DNA from: RUG11788 sp964578175
Lineage (GTDB): Bacteria; Bacillota_I; Bacilli_A; RF39; UBA660
Reading direction: 5' to 3'
Assembly (NCBI GenBank): GCA_964578175.1
Contig: CAZOBH010000003.1
Span: 27,874 to 91,873 of the forward strand
DNA length: 64,000 bases
Shown here piece by piece: positions 1 through 9,552 of the stretch. The number at the start of each line of letters is the position of its first letter. Position 1 is the stretch's first letter. Both the position numbers and the translations under genes were made by a program. The notes under the pieces were generated by a model. The model was not told the DNA's origin, ran no database searches, and worked only from the letters and a program-made list of their open reading frames with translations.

Positions 1-1511
1 ATTATTACCAAGATAATTATATATAATTCATTAAAACTCTTATTATCTATATTATTTCTATTATTAATTTCATTTATTCCCATATTACGATAACGATAAT
101 ATGAATTAGTGGCCATTAAATAATTTAAAATATCAGAGAATTCTTTTTCTTCCCCAGATACCATAAAGGCATAATCTTTTGTAAATGTATTTGTATATAA
201 TACTTCATAGTTTTTAAATTTAGAATTACGATAATAATTATATACTTCTAAATCAACCACTATTATGTTATCTCTACTTTCTTTTATCATTTTATCCAAA
301 TTATTAAAAGGTATAATATTTGCTTTACTATTATCTTTGAAATAATTAAATAAGGCAGTATTTTCTAATATTCCAATACTCTTTCCTTTTAATGATTCAA
401 AAGATGTAACTACATTAGAAGAACTTAATTTAGATATAACAACATATTGTTCTACAAATGATGTATTTGATTCAATATAATTTTCATTAGCAACATCATA
501 ATAATTAAAGTATATATCTACTTCTTTATTTTCAACTGCTTTTAATAGACTTTCAATACTATCATATTTTTTATAATTAAAATCTATTCCAGTAAGTCTA
601 TTTATTCTTGAAATATATTCTCCACAAATACCTATTAAAGCATCACCGTTTTTTACTTCATAAGGATAATTTTCAACATATCCATAAGTATAGGTTTTAG
701 CTTGTAATGCACTCTTAGTACTATCAGAAATATTTTTAGATTCTATATAATAGTTAAATAACGCATCATTATATTTTTCAACATAATCATTTTCTTTCCA
801 ATAATCAAAGTACTTTGCTATTATTTTATTAAATCTATCATTTTCATTTTCTGTAGTTATTACAATCTTTTTAGACATTTCAGATAAAGTATAATTAATT
901 GTATACTTATCATTTAATGTTTTATTTAAATACATAGTATTTGGTATGATAATTGAATTAACTTCAGATGTATCCAAAGCATTAAATAAAAGATCAGCAG
1001 TATCATACTTTTTATAAACTAATTTATCTACATTACTTAAATAATAACTAACTTCTGCAGCATCATTAGTAAGAACTCCTACTTTAGTATTAGATATATC
1101 TAATACATTATCTATCTTTTGAGGAGTAGTACTTACAAGTACATATACATCTTCTCCTAGAAGTCTATCATTTTTACCTAAATCTTCATTATTATCTAAT
1201 ACTCTAAATCTTAATCCTGTTGTTGTAGGATTATTTTCTTTAGAATAACTAATTTTATTAAATTCTACCTTTCCTACAGTTTCAAAACTTTTTAAAAATG
1301 ATGATATAATTCCATTATTTTCTCCATATACTGGATAATCATTAGGTATTTCTACATCTACTAAAGAATCTATATTTTTTTCAAGCCAGTTTTTATCTGT
1401 AACACTTATTGATTCTCCATTATTACGATAAAAATAAATAGATAAACCAGCAAAAACTATAATTGCTATTAGAATCGGAATAAATATTATCCATATTTTT
1501 TTATTTTTCAT
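1..1511 (-). CDS. Membrane sensor with two tandem solute-binding (family 3) domains, 3' part missing
   Basis: An open frame of 503 codons starts with ATG at 1511 and runs off the window edge without a stop, so the C-terminus is missing. The product has an N-terminal signal anchor (about residues 6-27) followed by two consecutive segments, roughly 37-265 and 270-485, that both read like SBP_bac_3 periplasmic-binding domains. The second has the typical phrases 'KNGDALIGICGEYI' and 'FESLKGKSIGIL'. The last visible residues turn hydrophobic, as if a transmembrane helix begins there. In the family, tandem external binding domains followed by a helix usually precede a cytoplasmic GGDEF, EAL or histidine-kinase output domain. 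That output domain is inferred, not seen. The gene lies 9 nt downstream of the small membrane protein at 1521-1988, so the two probably form an operon. Confidence 0.7.
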   Translation of the reverse strand, partial: MKNKKIWIIFIPILIAIIVFAGLSIYFYRNNGESISVTDKNWLEKNIDSLVDVEIPNDYPVYGENNGIISSFLKSFETVGKVEFNKISYSKENNPTTTGLRFRVLDNNEDLGKNDRLLGEDVYVLVSTTPQKIDNVLDISNTKVGVLTNDAAEVSYYLSNVDKLVYKKYDTADLLFNALDTSEVNSIIIPNTMYLNKTLNDKYTINYTLSEMSKKIVITTENENDRFNKIIAKYFDYWKENDYVEKYNDALFNYYIESKNISDSTKSALQAKTYTYGYVENYPYEVKNGDALIGICGEYISRINRLTGIDFNYKKYDSIESLLKAVENKEVDIYFNYYDVANENYIESNTSFVEQYVVISKLSSSNVVTSFESLKGKSIGILENTALFNYFKDNSKANIIPFNNLDKMIKESRDNIIVVDLEVYNYYRNSKFKNYEVLYTNTFTKDYAFMVSGEEKEFSDILNYLMATNSYYRYRNMGINEINNRNNIDNKSFNELYIIILVI

Positions 1512-1520
1512 AAATATCTC

Positions 1521-1988
1521 CTATCTATCCTTCGTCCATGATATATCTTTACTTGTATAATGTTTATAACCTACAATAGGGAAATCAGTCTTTGTTGCAT
1601 CGTCTTTATAAAAGTAAAATTGAATAGAAAAATATGATAATTGATCTTCTGTGAAATACGCAAGCATCTCACTACCCATTATTCTAGCATTATCATCTTT
1701 TAATTCAGGTTTAACTTTTATTTCTAAGTTAATTATCTTTCCTTCTTGATGATATTTAACATCTACTACATCTTCATCTTTTTTAATATTTTCTTTTACT
1801 TTTTCTATATCACTATCAGATAATTGATAATTTTCAATACCATCAAGTCTACTTCCATAAGCTGCAGCATCATTATTATCCCAATACAAATTTTTTAAAT
1901 ATGATAAAACTAACATTGCTATTATAAATAAAATAATAACAAATACTGTTAATAAATTGTTTTTTAATAATTTTATAGTAGATTTCAT
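1521..1988 (-). CDS. Small membrane-anchored protein of unknown function
   Basis: 155 aa. An N-terminal hydrophobic segment at about residues 12-31, after a basic start, anchors the protein; the remaining ~120 residues would be extracytoplasmic. I do not recognise the family. The ectodomain alternates charged helices and beta-like stretches (for example 'VVDVKYHQEGKIINLEIKVKP'). It starts with ATG behind a strong GGAGG and has its own promoter just downstream of gatB. It is the first gene of a two-gene unit with the solute-binding sensor at 1-1511, so it may be an accessory or partner of that sensor; this is inference from spacing only. Confidence 0.6.
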   Translation of the reverse strand: MKSTIKLLKNNLLTVFVIILFIIAMLVLSYLKNLYWDNNDAAAYGSRLDGIENYQLSDSDIEKVKENIKKDEDVVDVKYHQEGKIINLEIKVKPELKDDNARIMGSEMLAYFTEDQLSYFSIQFYFYKDDATKTDFPIVGYKHYTSKDISWTKDR

Positions 1989-2008
1989 TTCAATCCCTCC
2001 ATATTTTA

Positions 2009-2037
2009 ATTATATACTAGTATTATTTTTTTGTAAA
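2009..2037 (-). promoter_or_regulatory. Promoter of the sensor operon
   Basis: Read on the minus strand: TTTACA (-35), a 17-nt spacer, then TATAAT (-10), about 20 nt upstream of the 1521-1988 start codon. It sits directly downstream of the gatB stop codon. No terminator is visible after gatB, so read-through from the gat operon is also possible. Confidence 0.6.
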
Positions 2038-2039
2038 AA

Positions 2040-3458
2040 TTATTTTTTAAGTTCAGTTATTAGTAATTTATTAACCATTTCAGGATTGGCTGAACCCTTA
2101 GTTTCCTTCATAATTTGACCCATTAAATACTTAATTGCTCTTTCATTACCATTTTTATAATCATTGACACTATTCTCATTATTTTTAAGTACATTATTTA
2201 TAATTTCTAATAATTCTGATGGATCATTTATAATTTTAATTCCACTATTTTTTAATATTTCATCAACATTAATATCTTTCTCCATCAAATCATTTAATAT
2301 TTCTTTAAATACTTTACTATTAATATCTCCATTATCAAGTTTATTAACAACATCAATAAATTTTTCTACTGATAATTCAGTATCAGCAATTCTTTTTTCA
2401 CTCTTATTTAAATAAGCAGAAATATCACCTAGTAATAAATTTGATGCTATTACAAAATTAATATCTTTATCTAAAAATTGATTTAAGTAATCAGATATTT
2501 CTCTATTTTGAATTATTTTACTAGCATTTAATTCACTAATTCCAAATGAAATATATTTCTTTTTTCTTTCATCTGCAAGCATTGGAATATTATTTTTAAC
2601 ATCCTCTATCATTCCATCAGTTATTTCAACAAATGGAATATCTGGTTCTGGGAAGTATCTATAGTCATTTCCAGCTTCTTTTATACGCATAACTATAGTT
2701 TTATCGTTCTTTTCATCATATCTATATGTAGCAAATTCTACTTCTTTTCCACTTTCAAGTAATTCTTCTTGTCTTTTTGCTTCTGCAGTTATTGCTTTAC
2801 CTACATTACTTATAGATCCAATATTTTTAATTTCTGCACGAGTTCCTAATTCATCAGTTTTAGAAATAGAAATATTAACATCACATCTCATACTTCCTTC
2901 TTCTATCTTACAATCAGAAATATCAGCATATAAGAATAATTCTCTTAATTTTTCAATATAAGCCATTGCTTCTTCTTCACTATTCATATCTGGTTCAGTA
3001 ACTATTTCAACAAGTGGAACACCAGCTCTATTAAAATCTAAGAATGAATGTTGTTTATAGTGAATACTCTTACAAGTATCTTCTTCAATATGTATATCAT
3101 GTATTCTAATTCTTTTAGTTTCATTATTTACATCTATATCAACATATCCATTAACACCAATTGGTGTTTCGGCTTGAGTAATTTGATATCCTTTTGGTAA
3201 ATCAGGATAAAAATAATTCTTACGATCAAAATGCATTAATTTATTAATATCACAATGTAATATTATTGCAGCTTTTAATGCTGTTTTAATTACTCCGTCA
3301 TTTAATGTTGGAAGAGTTCCAGGATAACCTAAATCTACTACTGTTACATTTGAATTAGCAGTTCTTCCATATCCATTAATACTATCAGAATAAATTTTTG
3401 TTTTAGTTTTTAATTCACAATGGATTTCAATACCAATTGTCTTCTTATAATCGCTCAT
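2040..3458 (-). CDS. gatB: Aspartyl/glutamyl-tRNA(Asn/Gln) amidotransferase subunit B
   Basis: 472 aa, the normal length. GatB phosphorylates the tRNA-bound Glu or Asp and, with ammonia from GatA, makes Gln-tRNA(Gln) or Asn-tRNA(Asn) in the cytoplasm. The N-terminal signature 'IGIEIHCELKTKTK' is present, as are the cradle-domain motif 'DFNRAGVPLVEIVTEPD' and the C-terminal YqeY-like tail domain ending 'KGSANPEMVNKLL'. The ATG overlaps the gatA stop by one base (TAATG), giving tight translational coupling in the order gatC-gatA-gatB. Presence of GatCAB suggests that at least one of Gln-tRNA and Asn-tRNA is made by the indirect route. Confidence 0.97.
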   Translation of the reverse strand: MSDYKKTIGIEIHCELKTKTKIYSDSINGYGRTANSNVTVVDLGYPGTLPTLNDGVIKTALKAAIILHCDINKLMHFDRKNYFYPDLPKGYQITQAETPIGVNGYVDIDVNNETKRIRIHDIHIEEDTCKSIHYKQHSFLDFNRAGVPLVEIVTEPDMNSEEEAMAYIEKLRELFLYADISDCKIEEGSMRCDVNISISKTDELGTRAEIKNIGSISNVGKAITAEAKRQEELLESGKEVEFATYRYDEKNDKTIVMRIKEAGNDYRYFPEPDIPFVEITDGMIEDVKNNIPMLADERKKKYISFGISELNASKIIQNREISDYLNQFLDKDINFVIASNLLLGDISAYLNKSEKRIADTELSVEKFIDVVNKLDNGDINSKVFKEILNDLMEKDINVDEILKNSGIKIINDPSELLEIINNVLKNNENSVNDYKNGNERAIKYLMGQIMKETKGSANPEMVNKLLITELKK

Positions 3459-4909
3459 TATTTAACCTCCCTTGGAATTAATTCTAAGTCTAATTTTTTC
3501 TCAATAAAACTAGCTAATTGATACATAGTAGCTTCATCCCATGAATTACCTATTATTTGTAGTCCAATTGGTAGATTATCATTATTAAATCCAATTGGAA
3601 CATTCATTCCAGGAAGTCCAGCCATATTAACTGGTATAACAAGAATATCATCTAAGAAAGTCTTACGTGGATCATCTAATCCTTCATTTAAATTATAAGC
3701 AACTGTTGTAGCATTAGGTCCAATAATTAAATCATATTTTTTAAATGCTTCTAAGAATGATTCTCTAATACCATTTCTTATTTGTAATGCTTTATCATAA
3801 TAGATTTTTGCATTATCTCCACTTAAAAGATAAGAACCTACCATAATACGTCTTTTAACTTCTTCTCCAAATCCTTCTCCTCTAGTATATCCATATAAAT
3901 CATCTACACTAGATGGATTTTCTTTTGAATAACCATATTTAACCCCATCAAATCTAGCTAAGTTAGAACTTGCTTCACCCATAGCAATGATTTGATATAA
4001 AGTAACTGCATTTTCTATATAATCTATATCTATATAATCAATTGTTGCTCCATTTTCTTTAAGCATATCTATAACTTCATTTACTTTATCTTTAACTTCT
4101 TTAGATACGATTTCACTCATAAAGAAATTAGGTACAGCTATATGCATTCCTCTAATATCTTTACCTATTTTTCTTGTATAATCTTCTACTTCTCTATGTG
4201 AACTAGTTAAATCATTATCATCTCTTCCAGAAATAAGATTAAGAAGAACTGCATTTTCATATACGTTTCTAGTCATTGGACCAATTTGATCTAGACTTGA
4301 ACCAAATGCAACTAAACCAAAACGAGATACTCTTCCATATGTTGGCTTCATACCTACTATTCCACAATAACTTGATGGTTGTCTTATAGATCCACCAGTA
4401 TCACTTCCTAAAGCAAAAGGTGTAAGTCTTGCACTAACACAAACAGCAGAACCTCCACTTGATCCACCAGACACTTTAGTTTTATTCCATGGATTTAATG
4501 GAGCTCCAAAATAACTAGTTTGACTAGTTGAACCCATTGCAAATTCATCCATATTTGTTTTACCTATAATTATCATATTTGCATCTTTTATTTTTTTAAC
4601 AACAGTAGCATCATATATAGGCATAAAATTATCCAATATGTGTGATGCACATGTAGTTTTTAAATCTTTTGTTACAATATTATCCTTAATAGCTATAGGT
4701 ATTCCATATAATAAATTATTAGGAGTAACTTCTTCTAATTCTTTTGCTCTTTTTAAAGCATTTTCTTTATCTAAAGTTATAAAAGCATTTAAATCTTTAT
4801 TATTTTCTATTCTTTCAAAAGCCTCATTTACTAAATCTATTGGTTTAATTTTTTTATCAACTAATAATTTATGTATTTCATTTATATCTAAATCTAAGTA
4901 ATTATTCAT
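3458..4909 (-). CDS. gatA: Aspartyl/glutamyl-tRNA amidotransferase subunit A (amidase)
   Basis: 483 aa. GatA is the glutaminase of GatCAB, releasing ammonia that is channelled to GatB. The amidase-signature catalytic triad is intact: Lys75 in 'IAIKDNI', cis-Ser150 in 'GGSSGGS' (148-154) and nucleophile Ser174 in 'SDTGGSIRQP'. These sit four positions before those known from Staphylococcus aureus GatA. The start ATG at 4909 lies inside the end of gatC (8-nt overlap) behind a GGTGATGAT ribosome site, so it is coupled to gatC. It overlaps gatB by one base at its other end. Confidence 0.97.
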   Translation of the reverse strand: MNNYLDLDINEIHKLLVDKKIKPIDLVNEAFERIENNKDLNAFITLDKENALKRAKELEEVTPNNLLYGIPIAIKDNIVTKDLKTTCASHILDNFMPIYDATVVKKIKDANMIIIGKTNMDEFAMGSTSQTSYFGAPLNPWNKTKVSGGSSGGSAVCVSARLTPFALGSDTGGSIRQPSSYCGIVGMKPTYGRVSRFGLVAFGSSLDQIGPMTRNVYENAVLLNLISGRDDNDLTSSHREVEDYTRKIGKDIRGMHIAVPNFFMSEIVSKEVKDKVNEVIDMLKENGATIDYIDIDYIENAVTLYQIIAMGEASSNLARFDGVKYGYSKENPSSVDDLYGYTRGEGFGEEVKRRIMVGSYLLSGDNAKIYYDKALQIRNGIRESFLEAFKKYDLIIGPNATTVAYNLNEGLDDPRKTFLDDILVIPVNMAGLPGMNVPIGFNNDNLPIGLQIIGNSWDEATMYQLASFIEKKLDLELIPREVK

Positions 4910-5198
4910 CTATCATCACCGGAACTTCCACAAAATTACCATTACTTTCAGGTACATTTTTCATTATATCTTCTGGATCCAACATTGGACCTTCTACATC
5001 TTCTCTACAAATAGTATATTCTGTAACAGGAGTTATAACTCTTCCTTCATCTTTTAATTCAACATCTTTTATCTTATCAACATCATCCATTAATGTTTTC
5101 AATTGAACTCTATATTTCTCTATTTCTTCATCAGTTAAATAAATTCTTGCAAGTCTAGCAACATGTTCTACTTCTTCTTTCGATAATTTATCTGCCAT
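4902..5198 (-). CDS. gatC: Aspartyl/glutamyl-tRNA amidotransferase subunit C
   Basis: 98 aa. GatC is the small linker subunit that wraps around GatA and GatB and stabilises the complex. The family phrases 'EEVEHVARLARIYLTDEE' and the C-terminal proline-rich part are present. A TTG four codons upstream (5210) extends the frame, but that TTG lies within the Shine-Dalgarno TTGGAGG, so the ATG at 5198, 6 nt after GGAGG, is the supported start. It is the first gene of gatCAB. Confidence 0.95.
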   Translation of the reverse strand: MADKLSKEEVEHVARLARIYLTDEEIEKYRVQLKTLMDDVDKIKDVELKDEGRVITPVTEYTICREDVEGPMLDPEDIMKNVPESNGNFVEVPVMIDE

Positions 5199-5254
5199 AA
5201 TTTCCTCCAATATCTAACTTATTTTATCATAAATAATTATTATTTTAAACAAAA

Positions 5255-5285
5255 GCATAAAAAAAGTAGATATTTCTATCTACTT
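5255..5285 (-). terminator. Rho-independent terminator after the 174-aa gene
   Basis: A 9-bp perfect stem (AAGTAGATA/TATCTACTT) with a 4-nt loop is followed on the minus strand by a run of T. The stop codon of the gene at 5276-5800 lies within the hairpin. Confidence 0.8.
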
Positions 5286-5800
5286 CTTTTAAATGTTCTA
5301 ATTAATGATTTAACTGTTGTTTTATTAATTGCTTGTCCTATTTCACTTTCATCAATTCTTCCCATTGGGTGGAAAGGATCTGGATCATATTCATCAAAGT
5401 AGATTTCTCCACTTTCTTTCATTTCTTTTCTCTTATCTTCTCCAAGTTGTAAAACATCTTTAATTGAACAAGGATAATCTTCTTCTAATCCAGCAGTTCT
5501 CTCTAATGATTCTTTTGCAGTTGTTACAAATTCAACTGGTGAACTATATCCATTTCTTTTTAAAAATCTAACCATACCCCTATCAAATAACAAATTATTA
5601 TTTGGATCTATTCTATCTAACATTTCTCCTCTTACTTGATCATATCTAACCATACAAGCAATTGGATTAGTTCCTAATGAACGATTTTTAACCAATTTTA
5701 AACTATCTCTTAACTCAGATACTGTTTTTCCTCTTAATAAAACTCTTCCTGTATTTAAGAATACTTCTAAATCACTAGCATATACATTTTTTCTTGCCAT
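5276..5800 (-). CDS. Conserved-looking basic/acidic protein of unknown function
   Basis: 174 aa, soluble, with no signal peptide or membrane segment. I do not recognise the family. It has a basic N-terminal half and an acidic patch near residues 135-150 ('FDEYDPDPFHP') followed by a basic tail ending 'RTFKRSR', and it contains single Cys residues in 'PIACMVRYD' and 'DYPCSI'. ATG is preceded by a strong GGGAGGAA site. It stands alone between fhs and gatC, with its own overlapping terminator, so it is monocistronic or the last gene after fhs. Confidence 0.55.
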   Translation of the reverse strand: MARKNVYASDLEVFLNTGRVLLRGKTVSELRDSLKLVKNRSLGTNPIACMVRYDQVRGEMLDRIDPNNNLLFDRGMVRFLKRNGYSSPVEFVTTAKESLERTAGLEEDYPCSIKDVLQLGEDKRKEMKESGEIYFDEYDPDPFHPMGRIDESEIGQAINKTTVKSLIRTFKRSR

Positions 5801-5904
5801 TATATATTCCTCCCTTTAAATGACGAGTTATATAATAACATAAAAATTGCATTTATGCCAATATAGACACTTTTTTGTTCATTTTTATGCTTTAATAGAG
5901 CATT

Positions 5905-7512
5905 TTAACTAAGTCCAACAACTTCAAAATTATCATTTAAGTCAATATGTTCATAATTAGGTACTTTAGGTAAACCAGGCATTGTTACTGTTTTTCCCAT
6001 GAATGCAACAATAAATCCTGCACCATTATAAACCTCTAAATCTCTAATATGCATTGTATGATCTATTGAATATCCTAATTTATGTGGATCATCTGTAATT
6101 GAATATTGAGTCTTAGATATACATATTGGCATATTATTTAATTCTAATTTATTAAATAATTCTATTTTTTCTTTAGCTAATTCACTATATTCTACATCTT
6201 TTGCTCTATATACTTCCTTGCAAAGTTTTTCTATCTTATTAGTTATACTATCATCTACATCATATAGGTATTTAAATTCATTTTCTTTATTTAAAGAATT
6301 AATAACTTCATCTGCAAGGACAATTGAACCTACTCCACCTTTTATATAACTATCAGATATTACAAAAGGTACATTGTAACATTGCACTGATTTTCTTACT
6401 ACATCTATTTCTTCCAAACTATCTGTTTTATATTTATTTAAACAAACTATAACATTTGAATTAAACTTAAGCATATTTTCGATATGAACATTAAGATTAG
6501 GTAATCCTTTATGAACAGCATCTACATTTACTTGATCAAGGTTCTCTTGTGTTACTCCACCATTATATTTTAATGCTTTAATAGTACATACAAGAACTAC
6601 ACAATCAGGTTTAATACCAGCTTTACGGCATTTTATATCAAAGAATTTTTCTGCTCCCAAATCACTTCCAAAACCTGCTTCAGTCACAACATAATCAGAA
6701 AGTCTTCTACCAAGTTTTGTAGCAATAATAGAATTACATCCAATTGAAATATTTGCAAATGGTCCACCATGTATTAAAACAGGATTATTCTCTAATGTTT
6801 GAACTATATTTGGATTAATTGCATCTTTTAATATAACAGCTAAACTACCTACTATATTTAAATCTCTTACATAAACAGGATTTCCATCTAAGTTATAAGC
6901 AGCTATTATATTACCAAGATTTTCTTTTAAATCATCTAAATCATTTGATAAACAAAAGATACTCATTACTTCACTTGCAGCAGTAATATTAAATTTATCA
7001 CGCAAAGATCTATCATTAACGTCTAAACATCTTTTAAAAGCAATTCTATTTTGGTCGATTCTTAATTCATTTCCTTGATAAATATGATTATCAATTGCAG
7101 CACTAATTAAATTGTTAGCGCTAGTTATTGCGTGAAGATCACCAGTAAAATGAAGATTAATATCTTCCATTGGTACAACTTGTGCATAACCTCCACCAGT
7201 TGCTCCTCCTTTTAATCCAAACACAGGTCCTAAAGAAGGTTCTCTTAAAACACCTAAAGCATTTTTCTTCATATATCTTAAAGCATCTAAAAGGCCTATG
7301 CTGATAGTGGTTTTTCCTTCACCAAATGGAGTTGGATTAATAGCTGTTACAAGTATTACTTTTCCGTTTTTATTTTTCATTACATCATTAAATTTTATCT
7401 TAGCTTTATAATCTCCATATTGATCTATTAGATTTCTATCTATTTCTAATTCATCACAAATTTCTAAGATATTTTTCTTACTAACAGATTTTGCAATTTC
7501 TATATCATTCAT
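5905..7512 (-). CDS. fhs: Formate--tetrahydrofolate ligase
   Basis: 535 aa from the ATG at 7512. The enzyme makes 10-formyl-THF from formate, THF and ATP, feeding purine synthesis and initiator Met-tRNA formylation. The family P-loop 'PTPFGEGKTT' is at residues 60-69, followed by 'REPSLGPVFGLKGGATGGGYAQV' and the 'LHFTGDLHAITSANNL' block; the C-terminus 'MPGLPKVPNYEHIDL' is typical. The frame opens further upstream (7536), but GGTGG sits just before 7512, which decides the start. The gene diverges from the AAA+ operon starting at 7635. No strong terminator is visible in the 104 bases downstream. Confidence 0.96.
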   Translation of the reverse strand: MNDIEIAKSVSKKNILEICDELEIDRNLIDQYGDYKAKIKFNDVMKNKNGKVILVTAINPTPFGEGKTTISIGLLDALRYMKKNALGVLREPSLGPVFGLKGGATGGGYAQVVPMEDINLHFTGDLHAITSANNLISAAIDNHIYQGNELRIDQNRIAFKRCLDVNDRSLRDKFNITAASEVMSIFCLSNDLDDLKENLGNIIAAYNLDGNPVYVRDLNIVGSLAVILKDAINPNIVQTLENNPVLIHGGPFANISIGCNSIIATKLGRRLSDYVVTEAGFGSDLGAEKFFDIKCRKAGIKPDCVVLVCTIKALKYNGGVTQENLDQVNVDAVHKGLPNLNVHIENMLKFNSNVIVCLNKYKTDSLEEIDVVRKSVQCYNVPFVISDSYIKGGVGSIVLADEVINSLNKENEFKYLYDVDDSITNKIEKLCKEVYRAKDVEYSELAKEKIELFNKLELNNMPICISKTQYSITDDPHKLGYSIDHTMHIRDLEVYNGAGFIVAFMGKTVTMPGLPKVPNYEHIDLNDNFEVVGLS

Positions 7513-7603
7513 ACTATCACCACCATAATTATACAAAAATTAGCCTTATTTTCCAAGAAAATGTCAAATATTACTAATATTTTTATTATATTTAAATAAA
7601 TAA

Positions 7604-7612
7604 TGCTATAAT
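7604..7612 (+). promoter_or_regulatory. Extended -10 promoter of the AAA+ operon
   Basis: TGCTATAAT, an extended -10 (TGn-TATAAT), lies 22 nt upstream of the ATG at 7635, with AGAGGGTGA as ribosome-binding site. No good -35 hexamer is seen, which is common for extended -10 promoters. Confidence 0.5.
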
Positions 7613-7634
7613 TATTATAATAGAGGGTGATTAA

Positions 7635-9374
7635 ATGGCTAGTAACAATGAGGCTCTAGTAATCAGTGCAGCAAATTTAGACGTAATTGAAAGAAATTTA
7701 GGTAATCTTGCTAACAATGTAGGTCAAGTAAGCTCTAATATAGAACACGTTGATTCTAAAGTTAACAAAGTCACTGATTCAGTAAAAACTATTGAAGAAG
7801 AAATTAAAAATTTTATGGTTGAAATAAGAGGTAGTACGGTTGTTGCTAACGCAAAACAATCAATTACTTTAGACCAAGATGAGATCAATAAACAATATGG
7901 TCATTATGATAATGTTAGAAGAAAAATAAATGGAATATTTCAAGCTACTGATATTAATTCAATAAAAAAATCAACAATTGAAAATATTAGTGAACAAGTT
8001 ATAATTGATACTCCTAACTACTGGCTTGCTCCGGCATTAGTTGCTATTTGTGCTTGGTTTAATGATAATAAAGACTTAGCTAATAGAGCATTAAAAGAAG
8101 CAATGACAAGAGACGATGAAAAAACTAGTTTATTATTTTGTTTAATTCATTTAAGAGCTGGAAGAAATGATACCGCTCTTCGTTGGTTAAGAAGATATTT
8201 AGAAATGCAAGATCCAACTAAAATGGAAAATAAAATTGTAACTATAATTGATGCAATTACAAACGGTACATTTGATGTAGATGCTAGAACTATGTGTCTA
8301 GACAAAATAAATACATGGCTTCAAGAATTAAATAATCAACCTGAATATAGAAATATTCAAGTAGATAGATGGACAACTTGTTTAAATAGTTGGATTAAAG
8401 AAACTGAACCACAAAACTTTTATCATTTAAAAAATTATACTAACCAACATGATCAAATTCAAAAGATATTAGCTGTTACTACTTCCGAAAGGAATATATT
8501 AGAAGAACTTAAAAATATTCTCAAAGAAGATAGTGGTCCAAAGATATCAAGAGAAGCTGAAATAGATAAAATTATTAATTTGTTAGTGTTCAACTATGAA
8601 GATGAGGAATTAGAACTTAGAAAAGATATTGCTAAAAATAAATTAATTGTTGAAGAAAATGGAAATGTTAATAAAGCATTAGAAAGATTTAAAGAAACCG
8701 AGTTTGCATTTCAAAAGAATACTGATTTCTATTCACAACTAACTAATATAGTTTTAGAGAACAAATCAGTAAAACCTACAGTTAATACTAGAAAACTTGC
8801 ATTTGCACTATCTAAAGATTGGATTCTAGAAGCATACAATAAGAACATTAATAATGATGAAAATAATAACTTAAATATAAATATTAAAATTGGTAATTGG
8901 AATGGTAATACAATAAACGGATCAAATGAAAAAGAATTAGTACAAGATCTACATAATCACATAAATAATGATACTAACCAAGATATTTATGGAAATAAAT
9001 TATTTGATACTAAAATGATGATTGCAACAGTTATTGGCGTAATACTTACTATTATTTGTTTTATTATTAAGCAACCTCTAATTGCTCTTGTTGTATTAAT
9101 TGGTGTATTAATAGTAGATGGATACTTCTTATTCTTAAATTATACTGAAAGAGAAAATAAAATTAAGAAAAGAGAAGAAAGAAAGAAAAATGAAACTTTA
9201 ATACTTATGAATACTATTGCAGAAGTAGTAGATTTTAGATTCCTATATAAAGATGGAAAAGATACAGAAAATGAAATTATAGCGTTTATAAATTCATTAG
9301 ATTATAACAATTATGTTAAAGCTGAAAGAAATCAAAGAAATATTCAGGTAGGTGATTTAAATGCTAGAAGATAA
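7635..9374 (+). CDS. Large coiled-coil / TPR-like membrane protein of unknown function
   Basis: 579 aa, first gene of a four-gene operon. Residues 1-75 look like an amphipathic coiled coil ('NLGNLANNVGQVSSNIEHVD' style heptads). Residues about 120-260 are helical and TPR-like ('LAPALVAICAWFNDNKDLANRAL'), and 300-440 are charged helices. A pair of hydrophobic helices at about 462-505 is followed by a very basic stretch and a cytoplasmic-looking tail. There is no signal peptide, so most of the protein should face the cytoplasm, tethered by the hairpin. I do not recognise the family. The next gene overlaps by 14 nt and the last gene of the operon is a Ycf46-like AAA+ ATPase. A role as a membrane platform for that ATPase is inference. 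Confidence 0.7.
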   Translation: MASNNEALVISAANLDVIERNLGNLANNVGQVSSNIEHVDSKVNKVTDSVKTIEEEIKNFMVEIRGSTVVANAKQSITLDQDEINKQYGHYDNVRRKINGIFQATDINSIKKSTIENISEQVIIDTPNYWLAPALVAICAWFNDNKDLANRALKEAMTRDDEKTSLLFCLIHLRAGRNDTALRWLRRYLEMQDPTKMENKIVTIIDAITNGTFDVDARTMCLDKINTWLQELNNQPEYRNIQVDRWTTCLNSWIKETEPQNFYHLKNYTNQHDQIQKILAVTTSERNILEELKNILKEDSGPKISREAEIDKIINLLVFNYEDEELELRKDIAKNKLIVEENGNVNKALERFKETEFAFQKNTDFYSQLTNIVLENKSVKPTVNTRKLAFALSKDWILEAYNKNINNDENNNLNINIKIGNWNGNTINGSNEKELVQDLHNHINNDTNQDIYGNKLFDTKMMIATVIGVILTIICFIIKQPLIALVVLIGVLIVDGYFLFLNYTERENKIKKREERKKNETLILMNTIAEVVDFRFLYKDGKDTENEIIAFINSLDYNNYVKAERNQRNIQVGDLNARR

Positions 9375-9552
9375 TACAGATTTTTTAGAAAAGAAAACTG
9401 AGTTATTTGATCAAGTTGATCAAGAAAGAAAAATTAAAGAACAAGAAAATAGAAAAAGTATAAATCCTAATGATGAAAAGTTTATTAATGCTTTACCAGA
9501 TTGGGATTTACCACCACTTTATGAAGGAGTAAGGAGAGTGGTTAGAAGATGA
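9361..9552 (+). CDS. Small charged protein of unknown function in the AAA+ operon
   Basis: 63 aa, overlapping the upstream gene by 14 nt and the downstream gene by 4 nt (ATGA), so clearly translated as part of the operon. AGGTGA precedes its ATG. The N-terminal two thirds are strongly charged and helical; the C-terminus ends in 'DWDLPPLYEGVRRVVRR', which looks like a short linear binding motif. No family is recognised. Given its size and position it could be an adaptor or substrate-recognition peptide for the ATPase; this is a guess. Confidence 0.6.
   Translation: MLEDNTDFLEKKTELFDQVDQERKIKEQENRKSINPNDEKFINALPDWDLPPLYEGVRRVVRR

Noticed and set aside
2164..2415. Plus-strand open frame inside gatB, and similar antisense frames throughout (4638-4901, 15074-15274, 30324-30716, 55105-55299 and others)
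   Set aside because: Each lies wholly inside a well-identified gene on the other strand, has low-complexity Ile/Leu/Ser sequence and lacks a convincing ribosome site.
5879..5904. Hairpin ATGCTTT...AGAGCAT downstream of fhs as a terminator
   Set aside because: On the minus strand it is followed by A-rich, not T-rich, sequence, so it does not fit a Rho-independent terminator for fhs.
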